From assembly GCF_900113285.1 (NCBI RefSeq), contig NZ_FOOT01000004.1, forward strand, positions 460,887 through 524,886: a DNA stretch of 64,000 nucleotides. The letters are read 5' to 3'. This stretch comes from Pontibacter chinhatensis. Lineage in GTDB: Bacteria > Bacteroidota > Bacteroidia > Cytophagales > Hymenobacteraceae. The first letter of the stretch is position 1. Each line of letters begins with the position of its first letter. The position numbers and the translations under genes are program-made. The notes below the pieces were generated by a model, which searched no databases, was not told where the DNA came from, and worked only from the letters and a program-made list of their open reading frames with translations. Positions 7,979 to 16,388 of the stretch are shown here, in pieces.

Positions 7979-9166
7979 GTGAACAGACGCTTTAAAAGAG
8001 CCGGATGGGCGCTCTTCTTTTTTATACTTGTGACCCATGCTACGCAAGGACAAAGTATAAATGACTCCAAATTTGGCAAGGGCCTACAGTTTGTAGCCGC
8101 CGACTCTTCCTTCGCCCTCAAGTTCAGTACCCGCTTTCAGCTACTCTACCAGGGCATCCAGAACCCTGCCACCGACAACTGGGACGACCGACTCCTTATT
8201 CGCAGGGCCCGCCTGAAGTTTGAAGGCTTTGCCTACTCCCCTAAGCTCACCTATAAAATCGAGGTCGGGCTGAGCAACAGCGACATCGGCAGCGACATTC
8301 CCGACAAGACTAACAACGCCGATAACGTTATCCTGGACGCAGTAGCCCGATGGAACTTTGCGCCGGGACTGGAACTGTGGGCAGGCCAGACCAAACTTCC
8401 CGGAAACCGCGAGCGGGTTGTATCCTCCCAGAAAATGCAGTTCGTGGACCGCAGCCTCCTTAACTCACAGCTTAACCTCGACCGCGATGTGGGCCTGCAG
8501 CTGCACCACCAGCACCAGGTGGGCGGCATGGTGCTGCGCGAGACTGGCGCCATCAGCATGGGCGAAGGCCGTGACATCACAGTGAATAATGCCGGAGGTT
8601 ACGCCTACACCGCCCGGGTAGAATTGCTTCCCTTCGGCGAGTTTAAGGGCGGTGGCGATTACGTGGGCGGAGACCTGGAGCGGGAGCCGACACCGAAGCT
8701 AGCGCTGGCTGCCTCCTACGATTTTAACGATAATGCTTCCAGGGCAAGAGGCCAACTAGGAGACTTCCTGACGGAACAGCGTGACCTGAGCACAGTATTC
8801 GTGGACGCCATGTTCAAGTACAGGGGCTTCTCCTCCATGGCGGAGTATGCCAACCGGAGCGCGCAAGATGGCCCTGTAGTGCTAAGAGACGAAAGCGGCG
8901 CCGTGGAGGAGACTTTTGTAACGGGTAATGCCTTCAACATTCAGGCGGGTTACCTGCTGCCATCCAACTGGGAGGTGGCCGGACGCTACACCACCTTCAA
9001 CCCGGAGAATGAAACCGGCATCAGCGCGCAGGAGCAGTACACATTGGGGGTATCGAAGTATATCGTGGGCCACAGCCTGAAGGTGCAAAGCGATGTGACG
9101 CTGCAGGATCAGCCGGGCAGGGACAATACCTACCAGTTCCGGCTGCAGATGGAGTTAGCGCTGTAA
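7979..9166 (+). CDS. phosphate-selective porin O/P family protein (second)
   Basis: A 395-residue porin starts at GTG 7979; the signal peptide (hydrophobic WALFFFILVTHA, then TQGQS) begins directly after it. Family features are LLIRRARLKFEGFAYSPKLT, the Gly-rich strands and the C-terminal QFRLQMELAL. It is clearly a distant paralogue of the porin at 6384, not a recent duplicate. It has its own PHO-box promoter. There is no terminator before pstS, so some read-through into pst is possible. Two divergent porins under the same control suggest different pore preferences, for example orthophosphate versus polyphosphate; that is inference. Confidence 0.82.
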   Translation: MNRRFKRAGWALFFFILVTHATQGQSINDSKFGKGLQFVAADSSFALKFSTRFQLLYQGIQNPATDNWDDRLLIRRARLKFEGFAYSPKLTYKIEVGLSNSDIGSDIPDKTNNADNVILDAVARWNFAPGLELWAGQTKLPGNRERVVSSQKMQFVDRSLLNSQLNLDRDVGLQLHHQHQVGGMVLRETGAISMGEGRDITVNNAGGYAYTARVELLPFGEFKGGGDYVGGDLEREPTPKLALAASYDFNDNASRARGQLGDFLTEQRDLSTVFVDAMFKYRGFSSMAEYANRSAQDGPVVLRDESGAVEETFVTGNAFNIQAGYLLPSNWEVAGRYTTFNPENETGISAQEQYTLGVSKYIVGHSLKVQSDVTLQDQPGRDNTYQFRLQMELAL

Positions 9167-9178
9167 GAAGGGAAAAGC

Positions 9179-9234
9179 TTTATAATTTCTTAACACGCTA
9201 AATTATCAAAATCCGTCAGTTCTGTGTCACTTCG
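9179..9234 (+). promoter_or_regulatory. degenerate PHO-box-like site upstream of pstS
   Basis: TTTATA (9179) and TTAACA (9190) are 11 bp apart; the next two 11-bp positions are poor matches. CACTTCG around 9228-9234 falls where the -7 element would be by the spacing of the other three promoters. This is a weak version of the same architecture. Confidence 0.35.
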
Positions 9235-9359
9235 CACCCTAAAAGGCCCCTTAGCTGCGGCAGGCGCGGCTCCCAAAACTACTTACCTGACACACAAGTA
9301 TAATCTGGAGTGTCAGCGCGTATTAGACATCTAAAAACCAACACTATAACCAACAGCTT

Positions 9360-10361
9360 ATGTTAAAATTTAAGCTTACCAACCTAAACGCTGCAGCCAT
9401 ACTGGTGGGTACCTCCATGCTGTTTAGCGCCTGTGGCGGCAACCAGGAAAACACTGGCGACTCAGATCTTTCGGGCAGCGTGCAGATAGACGGCTCTTCT
9501 ACAGTTTACCCGGTTACGGAGGCCGTGGCAGAGGAATACCGCGCTGAGGCTCCGAATGTACGAGTAACAGTGGGCGTATCCGGCTCAGGCAGCGGCTTTA
9601 AGAAATTGGTGAGAGGCGACGTAGACGTTGCCAATGCCTCCCGATCCATCCACGCCGATGAGGCCAAAACCGCGGAGCAGAATGGCCTGTCTTATGTAGA
9701 GCTGACCGTGGCGTATGATGGCCTGACGGTGGTGGTGCACCCGGAGAACGATTGGGTGAAGGAAATTACGGTGGAGGAGCTGAAAAAAATATGGGAGCCA
9801 TCCGCACAGGGCAAGATTACCCGCTGGAACCAGATCCGCCCGGAGTGGCCTGACCAGGAACTGCACTTGTACGGACCTGGCGTGGAGTCTGGCACTTATG
9901 ACTACTTTACAGAGGCTATTGTAGGGGAAGCCCGCGCCAGCCGCGGCGACTTTACGGCCAGCGAAGACGATAACGTGCTGGTGCAGGGCGTTTCTACCGA
10001 TAAGTATGCGCTGGGCTTCTTCGGGCTTGCCTACTATGAAGAGAACAAGAGCAAGCTGAAGGCTGTAGCCGTGGACGATGGCGATGACAGCAACGGAAAA
10101 GGCGCCATTGTAGCCTCTCTGGAGACAGTGAAAGACGGTTCTTACGCACCGCTATCGCGCCCGCTGTTCATCTATGTGCAGTCCAAAGCCGTGGAGCGCC
10201 CGGAGGTGGTGGACTTTGTAAACTTCTACCTCGACGCAGCCGGTGAACTGGCCCAGGAGATTGGCTACATTCCGCTTCCGGACAACCTGTATGACGAGCA
10301 GCGACAGAAGTTTGAGCAGTTCGTTTCCGGCAAGGGAGCAGCCACCGCTAAGCAGCAGTAA
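9360..10361 (+). CDS. pstS: phosphate ABC transporter substrate-binding lipoprotein PstS
   Basis: A 333-residue phosphate-binding protein has lipobox LFSAC with Cys25 followed by GGNQE, which lacks the acidic export signal, so it should stay on the periplasmic side. Phosphate-site motifs are IDGSSTVYPVTEA, GVSGSGSGFKKL, DVANASRS and GPGVESGTYDYFTEA. It delivers phosphate to PstC/PstA. First gene of pstSCAB-phoU; a hairpin lies just downstream at the pstC start. Confidence 0.96.
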   Translation: MLKFKLTNLNAAAILVGTSMLFSACGGNQENTGDSDLSGSVQIDGSSTVYPVTEAVAEEYRAEAPNVRVTVGVSGSGSGFKKLVRGDVDVANASRSIHADEAKTAEQNGLSYVELTVAYDGLTVVVHPENDWVKEITVEELKKIWEPSAQGKITRWNQIRPEWPDQELHLYGPGVESGTYDYFTEAIVGEARASRGDFTASEDDNVLVQGVSTDKYALGFFGLAYYEENKSKLKAVAVDDGDDSNGKGAIVASLETVKDGSYAPLSRPLFIYVQSKAVERPEVVDFVNFYLDAAGELAQEIGYIPLPDNLYDEQRQKFEQFVSGKGAATAKQQ

Positions 10362-10381
10362 ACCTATACTTTAAAAACATT

Positions 10382-10418
10382 GCCCGGGTGTGGTTGGGGA
10401 AAACCACCATGCCCGGGC
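10382..10418 (+). promoter_or_regulatory. hairpin in the pstS-pstC spacer covering the pstC start
   Basis: GCCCGGGTGTGGTT (10382-10395) pairs with AACCACCATGCCCGGGC (10402-10418), with a short bulge and loop GGGGAA. The ATG in the right arm is the likely pstC start. No T-run follows, so it is more likely an mRNA stabiliser or translation control than a terminator. Such an element fits the usual excess of binding protein over permease. Confidence 0.55.
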
Positions 10419-11314
10419 TACTTAAAATAAACAGCACCTTGAGAGTAACGGAGAAAATTATCGAGGGCCTGTTGTGGTTATCCGCCCTAATCACGATTCT
10501 TGTTACCATAGGCATTATCTGGGTACTGCTTTCAGAGTCCATCGGCTTCTTTAAAGAGGTATCCATTGTGGAGTTCCTGACAGAGAAAGAATGGACCCCG
10601 CTTTTTGCCAACAAAAAGTTTGGCATCATGCCGCTGGTAGCAGGCACCTTGCTTACCACCCTTATCGCCATCGCTGTGGCTTTGCCTATCGGCCTTACCA
10701 TCGCCATTTACCTGAACGAGTACGCGCATGCCCGCATGAAGCAGATCGTGAAGCCGATGCTGGAGGTACTGGCCACCATACCAACGGTAGTGTACGGCTT
10801 CTTTGCCTTAACTGTGGTAACCCCTTTTCTGCAGCAGTTCATACCTGGCCTCGCGGGCTTCAACGCCCTGTCAGCCGGTATCGTCATGGGCATCATGATC
10901 ATCCCGATGATTTCCTCCCTCAGCGAGGATGCCATCAGCTCCGTGCCGCGCTCGCTGCGGGAGGCTGCTTATGGGATGGGCTCTACCAGGCTGCAAACCT
11001 CCTTTGGGGTAATGGTTCCGGCTGCCTCCTCGGGTATTATAGTGTCGGTTATACTTGCTATTTCCAGGGCTGTGGGCGAAACCATGATCGTGGCCGTGGC
11101 CGCCGGCCAGCAACCGCGCCTCACCATGAACCCGCTCGTGCCCATCGAGACAATCACCACTTACATTGTGCAGGTAAGTATGGGCGACGTGCCGCAGGGC
11201 TCGCTGGAGTATAAAACCATTTTCGCGGCAGGCATTACGCTATTCGTCTTCACCTTCGCGCTGAACAACCTCAGCTTCTGGATTAAAAAGAAATATCAGG
11301 AAAAGTATGACTAA
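10409..11314 (+). CDS. pstC: phosphate ABC transporter permease PstC
   Basis: An inner-membrane permease with about six membrane helices. The binding-protein-dependent transport motif (EAAYGMGSTRLQT) contacts PstB; other family marks are ATIPTVVYGFFAL and SRAVGETMIVAVAAG. I chose ATG 10409 (301 aa); an in-frame GTG at 10388 lies in the left arm of the spacer hairpin and would add seven residues. The 3' end overlaps pstA by 8 bp, indicating translational coupling. The V-I-L-A stretch near 11050 is encoded through the TATACTT motif. Confidence 0.94.
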   Translation: MPGLLKINSTLRVTEKIIEGLLWLSALITILVTIGIIWVLLSESIGFFKEVSIVEFLTEKEWTPLFANKKFGIMPLVAGTLLTTLIAIAVALPIGLTIAIYLNEYAHARMKQIVKPMLEVLATIPTVVYGFFALTVVTPFLQQFIPGLAGFNALSAGIVMGIMIIPMISSLSEDAISSVPRSLREAAYGMGSTRLQTSFGVMVPAASSGIIVSVILAISRAVGETMIVAVAAGQQPRLTMNPLVPIETITTYIVQVSMGDVPQGSLEYKTIFAAGITLFVFTFALNNLSFWIKKKYQEKYD

Positions 11315-12164
11315 CTCTGAACTTAACAGGTTAAAGGATAAAGCCTTCCAGGTTTTCGGTATCTTCTGTACCTTTATAGGGTTGGTGGTGCTGGCCATCT
11401 TCCTGATCGACATCGTAGTGGAGGGAGCCAAGCGCCTGGACTGGGATTTCCTGACGAGCCTGCCGTCGCGCAGGGCCAGCAAAGCCGGTATCATGACGGC
11501 CTGGGTAGGCACCCTCTGGATTCTGGTGTTAACCACGCTGATTGCCCTGCCCCTGGGCGTAGCCGCCGGGGTTTACCTGGAGGAGTATGGCAAGAAAGGC
11601 AGATGGGCCAATTTTCTGGAGATAAACATTGCCAACCTGGCCGGTGTTCCCTCTATAATCTATGGTTTGCTGGGCCTGGAGATTTTTGTGCGGCAGATGA
11701 GGCTGGGAAGCAGCCTGCTGGCCGGTGCGCTCACACTTTCGCTGCTTATACTTCCGATCATCATCGTAACAACCCGCGAGGCGATTAAGGCAGTGCCGCG
11801 CAGCATCCGCGACGGCTCTTATGCCCTGGGCGCGTCTAAGTGGCAAACGGTGTGGAACCAGGTACTGCCCGCCTCTTTCGGCAGCATCCTGACAGGCATC
11901 ATCCTGGCCTTATCCAGGGCTGTGGGCGAAACAGCGCCGCTGATTGTGATTGGAGCCTTGGCTTACGTGCCGTTTACGCCAAGCTCTCCGCTGGATGAGT
12001 TTACCGTGCTGCCGATCCAGATCTTTAACTGGACCTCCAGACCGCAGGAGGCATTTTTGACAAACGCCGCCGCCGCAATTATTGTACTGCTGCTGCTCAC
12101 TTTCCTGCTCAATGGCATTGCAGTATACCTGCGCAACAGGCAACAGCGCAAGGTAAAATGGTAA
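11307..12164 (+). CDS. pstA: phosphate ABC transporter permease PstA
   Basis: A 285-residue permease, partner of PstC. Motifs are [15 protein letters not shown], the EAA-type loop [24 protein letters not shown] read in two parts ([21 protein letters not shown]), and [16 protein letters not shown]. The end KWKVxW-like basic tail ([10 protein letters not shown]) is cytoplasmic. It starts inside the end of pstC, and pstB begins 31 bp after its stop. Confidence 0.94.
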   Translation: MTNSELNRLKDKAFQVFGIFCTFIGLVVLAIFLIDIVVEGAKRLDWDFLTSLPSRRASKAGIMTAWVGTLWILVLTTLIALPLGVAAGVYLEEYGKKGRWANFLEINIANLAGVPSIIYGLLGLEIFVRQMRLGSSLLAGALTLSLLILPIIIVTTREAIKAVPRSIRDGSYALGASKWQTVWNQVLPASFGSILTGIILALSRAVGETAPLIVIGALAYVPFTPSSPLDEFTVLPIQIFNWTSRPQEAFLTNAAAAIIVLLLLTFLLNGIAVYLRNRQQRKVKW

Positions 12165-12195
12165 GGCAGGGGCTTATTTATACTTCCTTTTGAAC

Positions 12196-12960
12196 ATGAG
12201 CAAAAAACATAACAAGTTGGAGGCTAAAAACCTCAACGCCTACTACGGGGATTTCCATGCGCTGAAGAACATCAACATCGCCATGGATGAGAAGAATGTG
12301 ACTGCCTTTATCGGCCCGTCGGGTTGTGGTAAATCTACGTTCCTGCGCACGCTAAACCGCATGAACGACTACATCGAGGGCTTTAGGGTAGAGGGCGATA
12401 TTCTGCTGGACGGTCGCGACATCTACGCCAAGGACGTGCGCGTGGACGAGTTGCGCAAGGAAGTGGGTATGGTGTTCCAGAAGCCCAACCCCTTCCCGAA
12501 AAGCATTTTCGAAAACGTGGTTTACGGCCTTAAGATACAGGGCATCAAGAAGAAGTCAATACTAGAGGAAGCGGCCGAGCAGTCGCTGCGCCAGGCGGCC
12601 CTTTGGGAAGAGGTAAAGGACAAGCTCGACAAGTCGGCGCTGGCTTTGTCCGGGGGGCAGCAGCAGCGCCTGTGCATCGCCCGCGCGCTGGCCATCTCGC
12701 CCTCGGTGCTGCTGATGGACGAGCCTGCCTCAGCCCTGGACCCTATCTCCACGGCTAAGATCGAGGAGCTGATTTACGAGCTGAAAAACGACTATACCAT
12801 CGTGATTGTGACGCACAACATGCAACAGGCCGGGCGCGTAAGCGATTATACCGCGTTCTTTTACATGGGCGAGCTGGTAGAGTACAACAAAACAAAATCG
12901 ATGTTTACAAGTCCGAAAAACGAACGCACCCAGAATTACATTACGGGGCGCTTTGGTTGA
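12196..12960 (+). CDS. pstB: phosphate ABC transporter ATP-binding protein PstB
   Basis: A 254-residue ABC ATPase: Walker [11 protein letters not shown]-loop FQKPNPFP (PstB-specific), signature LSGGQQQR, Walker [14 protein letters not shown]-loop [10 protein letters not shown], and the typical end NYITGRFG. An in-frame TTG two codons upstream (12190) is less likely than ATG 12196. It energises PstCA and is a sensing partner of PhoU/PhoR in other bacteria. Confidence 0.96.
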   Translation: MSKKHNKLEAKNLNAYYGDFHALKNINIAMDEKNVTAFIGPSGCGKSTFLRTLNRMNDYIEGFRVEGDILLDGRDIYAKDVRVDELRKEVGMVFQKPNPFPKSIFENVVYGLKIQGIKKKSILEEAAEQSLRQAALWEEVKDKLDKSALALSGGQQQRLCIARALAISPSVLLMDEPASALDPISTAKIEELIYELKNDYTIVIVTHNMQQAGRVSDYTAFFYMGELVEYNKTKSMFTSPKNERTQNYITGRFG

Positions 12961-13016
12961 TTGGACATGCCTTTCCTTTTGTACCTGACAAACCTCATCC
13001 GCAAAAAAAGACATAG

Positions 13017-13700
13017 ATGAACCAATTAGATATCGAGTTAAACCGCATCAAAACCAAGCTCATGGAAATGTGGGACTTGGTGGAGTACCAACTGCAGGCC
13101 GGTCGCGAAGCCATGCTGACAGCCAATAAAGAGTTGGCCGAGCAGGTAGTGAAACGCGACCGCAAGGTTAACCAGTTCGATATTAAGATAGACCGCATGT
13201 GCGAGAACTTTCTGGCGCTGTACACACCCGTGGCTGTGGACCTGCGCCTGGTGCTGGCTATACTTAAAATCAACTCGAACCTGGAGCGCATCGGCGATAC
13301 GGTGGAGGGCGTGGCCCACTTCGTGGCAAAACTCGACGCTCCTTTTAACCTCGATCTTCTGGAGCAGACAAAGGTGGTGCATATGTATGATGAGGCTGAG
13401 AAAATGTTTGCCAATTGCCGTGTAGCCTTCATTAACAACGACACTGATCTTGCCAAGCAGGTGATCAAGCACGACAAGACCCTGAACAAAATCTACCGCA
13501 AATCGGACAAGATCATGACCCAGTATATGACTGCAAAGCCGGACATGATAGCGGAGGCGCTGGCTATACTTTCCATCATCAAGAAGATTGAGCGGGTAGG
13601 CGACCAGGTAACCAACATTGCCGAGGAAATCATCTTCTACCGCGACGCCAAAGTAGTCAAGCACAAGTCAGACAAGAAAAAGAAGAAGAAAGAGCAGTAA
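13017..13700 (+). CDS. phoU: phosphate signalling protein PhoU
   Basis: A 227-residue protein of two tandem three-helix PhoU domains with the conserved metal-binding acidic stretches (ERIGDTVEGVAHF and ERVGDQVTNIAEE). It represses Pho signalling when phosphate is plentiful by acting between PstB and the sensor kinase. The C-terminus carries an unusually lysine-rich tail (KSDKKKKKKEQ). Last gene of the pst operon, 56 bp after pstB. From 13701 to 13978 there is no gene, only AAGTATA copies and an AT-rich tract of CTAACTT-like words. Confidence 0.95.
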   Translation: MNQLDIELNRIKTKLMEMWDLVEYQLQAGREAMLTANKELAEQVVKRDRKVNQFDIKIDRMCENFLALYTPVAVDLRLVLAILKINSNLERIGDTVEGVAHFVAKLDAPFNLDLLEQTKVVHMYDEAEKMFANCRVAFINNDTDLAKQVIKHDKTLNKIYRKSDKIMTQYMTAKPDMIAEALAILSIIKKIERVGDQVTNIAEEIIFYRDAKVVKHKSDKKKKKKEQ

Positions 13701-13978
13701 CGCCAAGCCCCGGATAGCGCCCTCAGTTGTCCGGCAAAGTATAAAGTATAGTATGAGAGCATGAGCCACTGCGGCCCGTGCTTTTTTGCTTATGGCGGGT
13801 AATAAGGCGAGCTATACTTCTGGTAAAGGCTCAGGCGAACAAGATGAAAAGCTGGCCAAAGTATAAAGTAAGCCGGGAAGCAGCGTGGTTAACTTCCCAA
13901 CTTTCTAATTTTTTAACGCTCCAACTCCTCAACTTCCAAACTCTCTAACTCAGATTACTTTCCCAACGATTTGTGCCT

Positions 13979-13986
13979 TACCTTTG
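13979..13986 (+). promoter_or_regulatory. -7 element (TACCTTTG) upstream of ccmB
   Basis: A perfect TAnnTTTG Bacteroidota -7 element. It overlaps the in-frame TTG at 13984, which therefore cannot be the ccmB start. The -33 element is not clear. Confidence 0.6.
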
Positions 13987-14004
13987 TGGCAAAATAAAAG
14001 GAAC

Positions 14005-14673
14005 GTGCTGTTTAAAGAGATTTTATACCTGATCCGCAAGGACCTGGTGCTGGAGTGGCGGCAGAAGTATGCCCTTAACGGGATGCTGCTGTATGTGGGC
14101 AGTGTGGTGTTTGTCTGCTACCTCAGCTTCGGCATGCGCTCAAACATTCTGGTGGCTCCGGTCTGGAACGCCATGCTCTGGATCATCCTGCTGTTTGTGT
14201 CGGTAAACGCCATTGCCAAGAGCTTTATGCAGGAGAACCGCGGGCGGCTGCTATACTTTTACTCCATAGTCAGCCCGCAGGGGATCATCCTGGCCAAGAT
14301 CATCTACAATACCCTGCTGATGCTGCTGCTGGCCATCATCTGCTTCGTGTTTTATGGTTTTGTGCTGGGCAACCCGGTGGAGGATGTACCGATGTTCCTG
14401 CTCTCCATCCTGTTGGGTGCCGTGGGTTTCTCCACCTCGCTCACCATGATCTCGAGCATCGCCAGCAAGGCAGCCAACAGCAGCACCCTGATGGCCGTGC
14501 TCAGCTTTCCGGTTATCGTGCCGATGCTGCTGATGCTGATAAAGATGTCTAAAAACGCCATGGACGGCCTCGACCGTAGCGCCAGCTTCGACGAACTGCT
14601 TACTCTGCTCGCTATAAACATGATTGTAATCACTGTTTCTTACATCTTATTCCCGTACCTTTGGCGTTCGTAA
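14005..14673 (+). CDS. ccmB: heme exporter/cytochrome c maturation permease CcmB
   Basis: A 222-residue protein with about six membrane helices, family CcmB: ABC-type permease that with CcmA and CcmC loads heme onto CcmE. Family marks include IRKDLVLEWRQKYALNG at the N-terminus and SIVSPQGIILAKIIYN. The start is GTG 14005, preceded by AAAGGAAC, because the upstream TTG lies in the -7 element. No ccmA gene is present in this cluster. Confidence 0.88.
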   Translation: MLFKEILYLIRKDLVLEWRQKYALNGMLLYVGSVVFVCYLSFGMRSNILVAPVWNAMLWIILLFVSVNAIAKSFMQENRGRLLYFYSIVSPQGIILAKIIYNTLLMLLLAIICFVFYGFVLGNPVEDVPMFLLSILLGAVGFSTSLTMISSIASKAANSSTLMAVLSFPVIVPMLLMLIKMSKNAMDGLDRSASFDELLTLLAINMIVITVSYILFPYLWRS

Positions 14674-14821
14674 AGGTATAGGAGCGAAAAGCGGGTGTTC
14701 TAAGCGGAAAAAGTGCTGCGTTAAGCTCGTAAACAGAGACAAAACAGAACGAATTAGAAGCTTTAAGTGTCTTTAGAAAAGCAGGCAACGCGCCCCGGAG
14801 ACCTGCATACTTTGATTTGAC

Positions 14822-15487
14822 ATGAAGAAAAATTGGTGGAAAGTGCTGGCGGTTGTGCTACTGGTTTATACAGTAGTGGTCGGCATGCTGCATGAGGTTC
14901 CGAGACTGGCCATCCTAAACGAGACTATCCGTAACCTATACTTTCACGTGCCGATGTGGTTCGGCATGATCCTTATCCTGCTTATCTCGGTTATATACTC
15001 CATCAAGTACCTCCGCAAGCCTAGTATCGAGAACGATGTGATCGCCAGCGAGGCTGCCAAGGTGGGCATCCTGTTTGGTGTGCTGGGCATCATTACAGGC
15101 ATGGAGTGGGCCAAGTTTACCTGGGGCGAGTACTGGAGCAACGACCCGAAGCAGAACGCATCTGCCATTGGCCTGCTGATATACTTTGCCTACCTGGTGC
15201 TGCGCAGCTCCTTTAACGAGCAACAGCAGCGCGCCCGCATCAGCGCCGTTTACAATATCTTCGCCTTTGCGGCGCTTATCCCGCTTCTGTTTATACTTCC
15301 GCGCCTGACCGACTCGCTGCACCCCGGCAACGGAGGCAACCCCGGCTTTAACGCCTACGACCTCGACAGCCGCCTGCGCATGGTGTTTTACCCTGCCGTG
15401 ATGGGCTGGACGCTGCTGGGCATCTGGGTAGTAAACGTAAAATCAAGACTGGAAATACTGAGACAACGCTTATATGAAACTGTTTAA
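14822..15487 (+). CDS. ccmC: cytochrome c maturation protein CcmC
   Basis: A 221-residue membrane protein of the CcmC/HemC superfamily that presents heme to CcmE. The tryptophan-rich periplasmic loop is TGMEWAKFTWGEYWSNDP, and two histidines flank it (LYFHVPMWF and DSLHPGNG), the expected heme axial ligands. A TACTTTG sequence just upstream (about 14807) may be its own -7 element. The end overlaps the next gene by 14 bp. Confidence 0.92.
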   Translation: MKKNWWKVLAVVLLVYTVVVGMLHEVPRLAILNETIRNLYFHVPMWFGMILILLISVIYSIKYLRKPSIENDVIASEAAKVGILFGVLGIITGMEWAKFTWGEYWSNDPKQNASAIGLLIYFAYLVLRSSFNEQQQRARISAVYNIFAFAALIPLLFILPRLTDSLHPGNGGNPGFNAYDLDSRLRMVFYPAVMGWTLLGIWVVNVKSRLEILRQRLYETV

Positions 15488-15758
15488 GATACTGGCCCTC
15501 TCGTGCTTTATACTTGTGGCAGCCGCCGGACTACAACCTGCACAGGCACAACCCGGACAAATGTCGGAGGTGGAGTTTTCTTCGGCCCCGCAGACACAGA
15601 TAGAGATGGCCGACACCCTGCGCCAGGACGGCAAGATATACGTAGTAGTAGTAGTGCTGCTAACGGTGCTGGTGGGTACCATCGCTTACCTGGTTACGAT
15701 TGACCGCAAGGTGAGCCGCCTGGAGAAGCAGCTGAAAGACGACCTGGTAAACAAATAA
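15474..15758 (+). CDS. CcmD-like small membrane protein
   Basis: 94 residues: signal-peptide-like N-terminus (up to AQAQ), a short periplasmic segment, one membrane helix (YVVVVVLLTVLVGTIAYLV) and a basic cytoplasmic coil (DRKVSRLEKQLKDD). Position between ccmC and ccmE, 14-bp overlap with ccmC and topology match the CcmD role of holding CcmC-CcmE together. It is longer than the roughly 60-70 residues of proteobacterial CcmD because of the extra N-terminal segment. Confidence 0.72.
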   Translation: MKLFKILALSCFILVAAAGLQPAQAQPGQMSEVEFSSAPQTQIEMADTLRQDGKIYVVVVVLLTVLVGTIAYLVTIDRKVSRLEKQLKDDLVNK

Positions 15759-15858
15759 ACCGGCTTACCGGCCAAAAATAGTTTTAGCACGGTGGATTTA
15801 AAACATGCCAGCGTGTGTTAGCCAAACAGAAAAAGAGCTCCTATATACTTTTACAAAG

Positions 15859-16287
15859 ATGAAAAAGACACACATCATCGGGATTATGGTAATTGCCGTG
15901 GCAATTGTTATCATCATGTCTTCGGTAGGCGACGCCAGCACCTACGTTTCTTTTGGCGAGGCTATTGAGCGCGCCGACGATGGCGACATGACCAAGGTAC
16001 ACGTGGTGGGCCGCCTTAAGAAGGACGATCAGGGCCATATTGTGGGGATGAACTATGACCCGCTGGTAGACCCGAACTACTTCTCGTTTATGCTCGTGGA
16101 CACAAACCGCTACGAGCAGAAGGTGGTCTATTTTAACCCTAAACCGCAGGACTTCGAGCGCTCAGAGCAAGTGGTGATAACAGGCAACATGCAAAACGAC
16201 GTGTTCGTGGCCGACAAAATCCTGCTCAAGTGCCCATCCAAGTATGTGGAAACCGAAATAAAGGACGGTAAAACGGCAAGCCTTTAA
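15859..16287 (+). CDS. ccmE: heme chaperone CcmE, Cys-type variant
   Basis: A 142-residue periplasmic heme chaperone with an N-terminal anchor helix (MKKTHIIGIMVIAVAIVII) and the OB-fold core (VHVVGRLKKD ... VVITGNM ... VFVADKILLKCPSKY). Classical CcmE binds heme covalently through a His in HxxxY; here that position is Cys125 in CPSKY, the CxxxY form known from some archaea and deltaproteobacteria. I chose ATG 15859; the longer frame from 15805 has no CcmE-like N-terminus. Confidence 0.93.
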   Translation: MKKTHIIGIMVIAVAIVIIMSSVGDASTYVSFGEAIERADDGDMTKVHVVGRLKKDDQGHIVGMNYDPLVDPNYFSFMLVDTNRYEQKVVYFNPKPQDFERSEQVVITGNMQNDVFVADKILLKCPSKYVETEIKDGKTASL

Positions 16288-16293
16288 AATATA

Positions 16294-16380
16294 GTTAGAA
16301 AGTTAAAAGGTTAGAGAGTTAGAAAGTGCTACTCTTTAATCTTTTAACTTTCTAACCTTCAAACTTTTTAACTTTCTAAC
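16294..16380. repeat. 34-bp imperfect inverted repeat in the ccmE-ccmF spacer
   Basis: Arms at 16294-16327 and 16347-16380 begin and end identically (GTTAGAAAGTTAAAA ... TTAGAAAGT read from each side) with a divergent middle. They are built from repeated GTTAGAAAGTT-like words and fill the whole spacer. Confidence 0.75.
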
Positions 16381-16388
16381 TCATCAAG

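Noticed and set aside
13984..14004. TTG start for ccmB giving a 229-residue product
   Set aside because: The TTG lies inside a perfect -7 element (TACCTTTG), so it would be at or before the transcript start; GTG 14005 is better.
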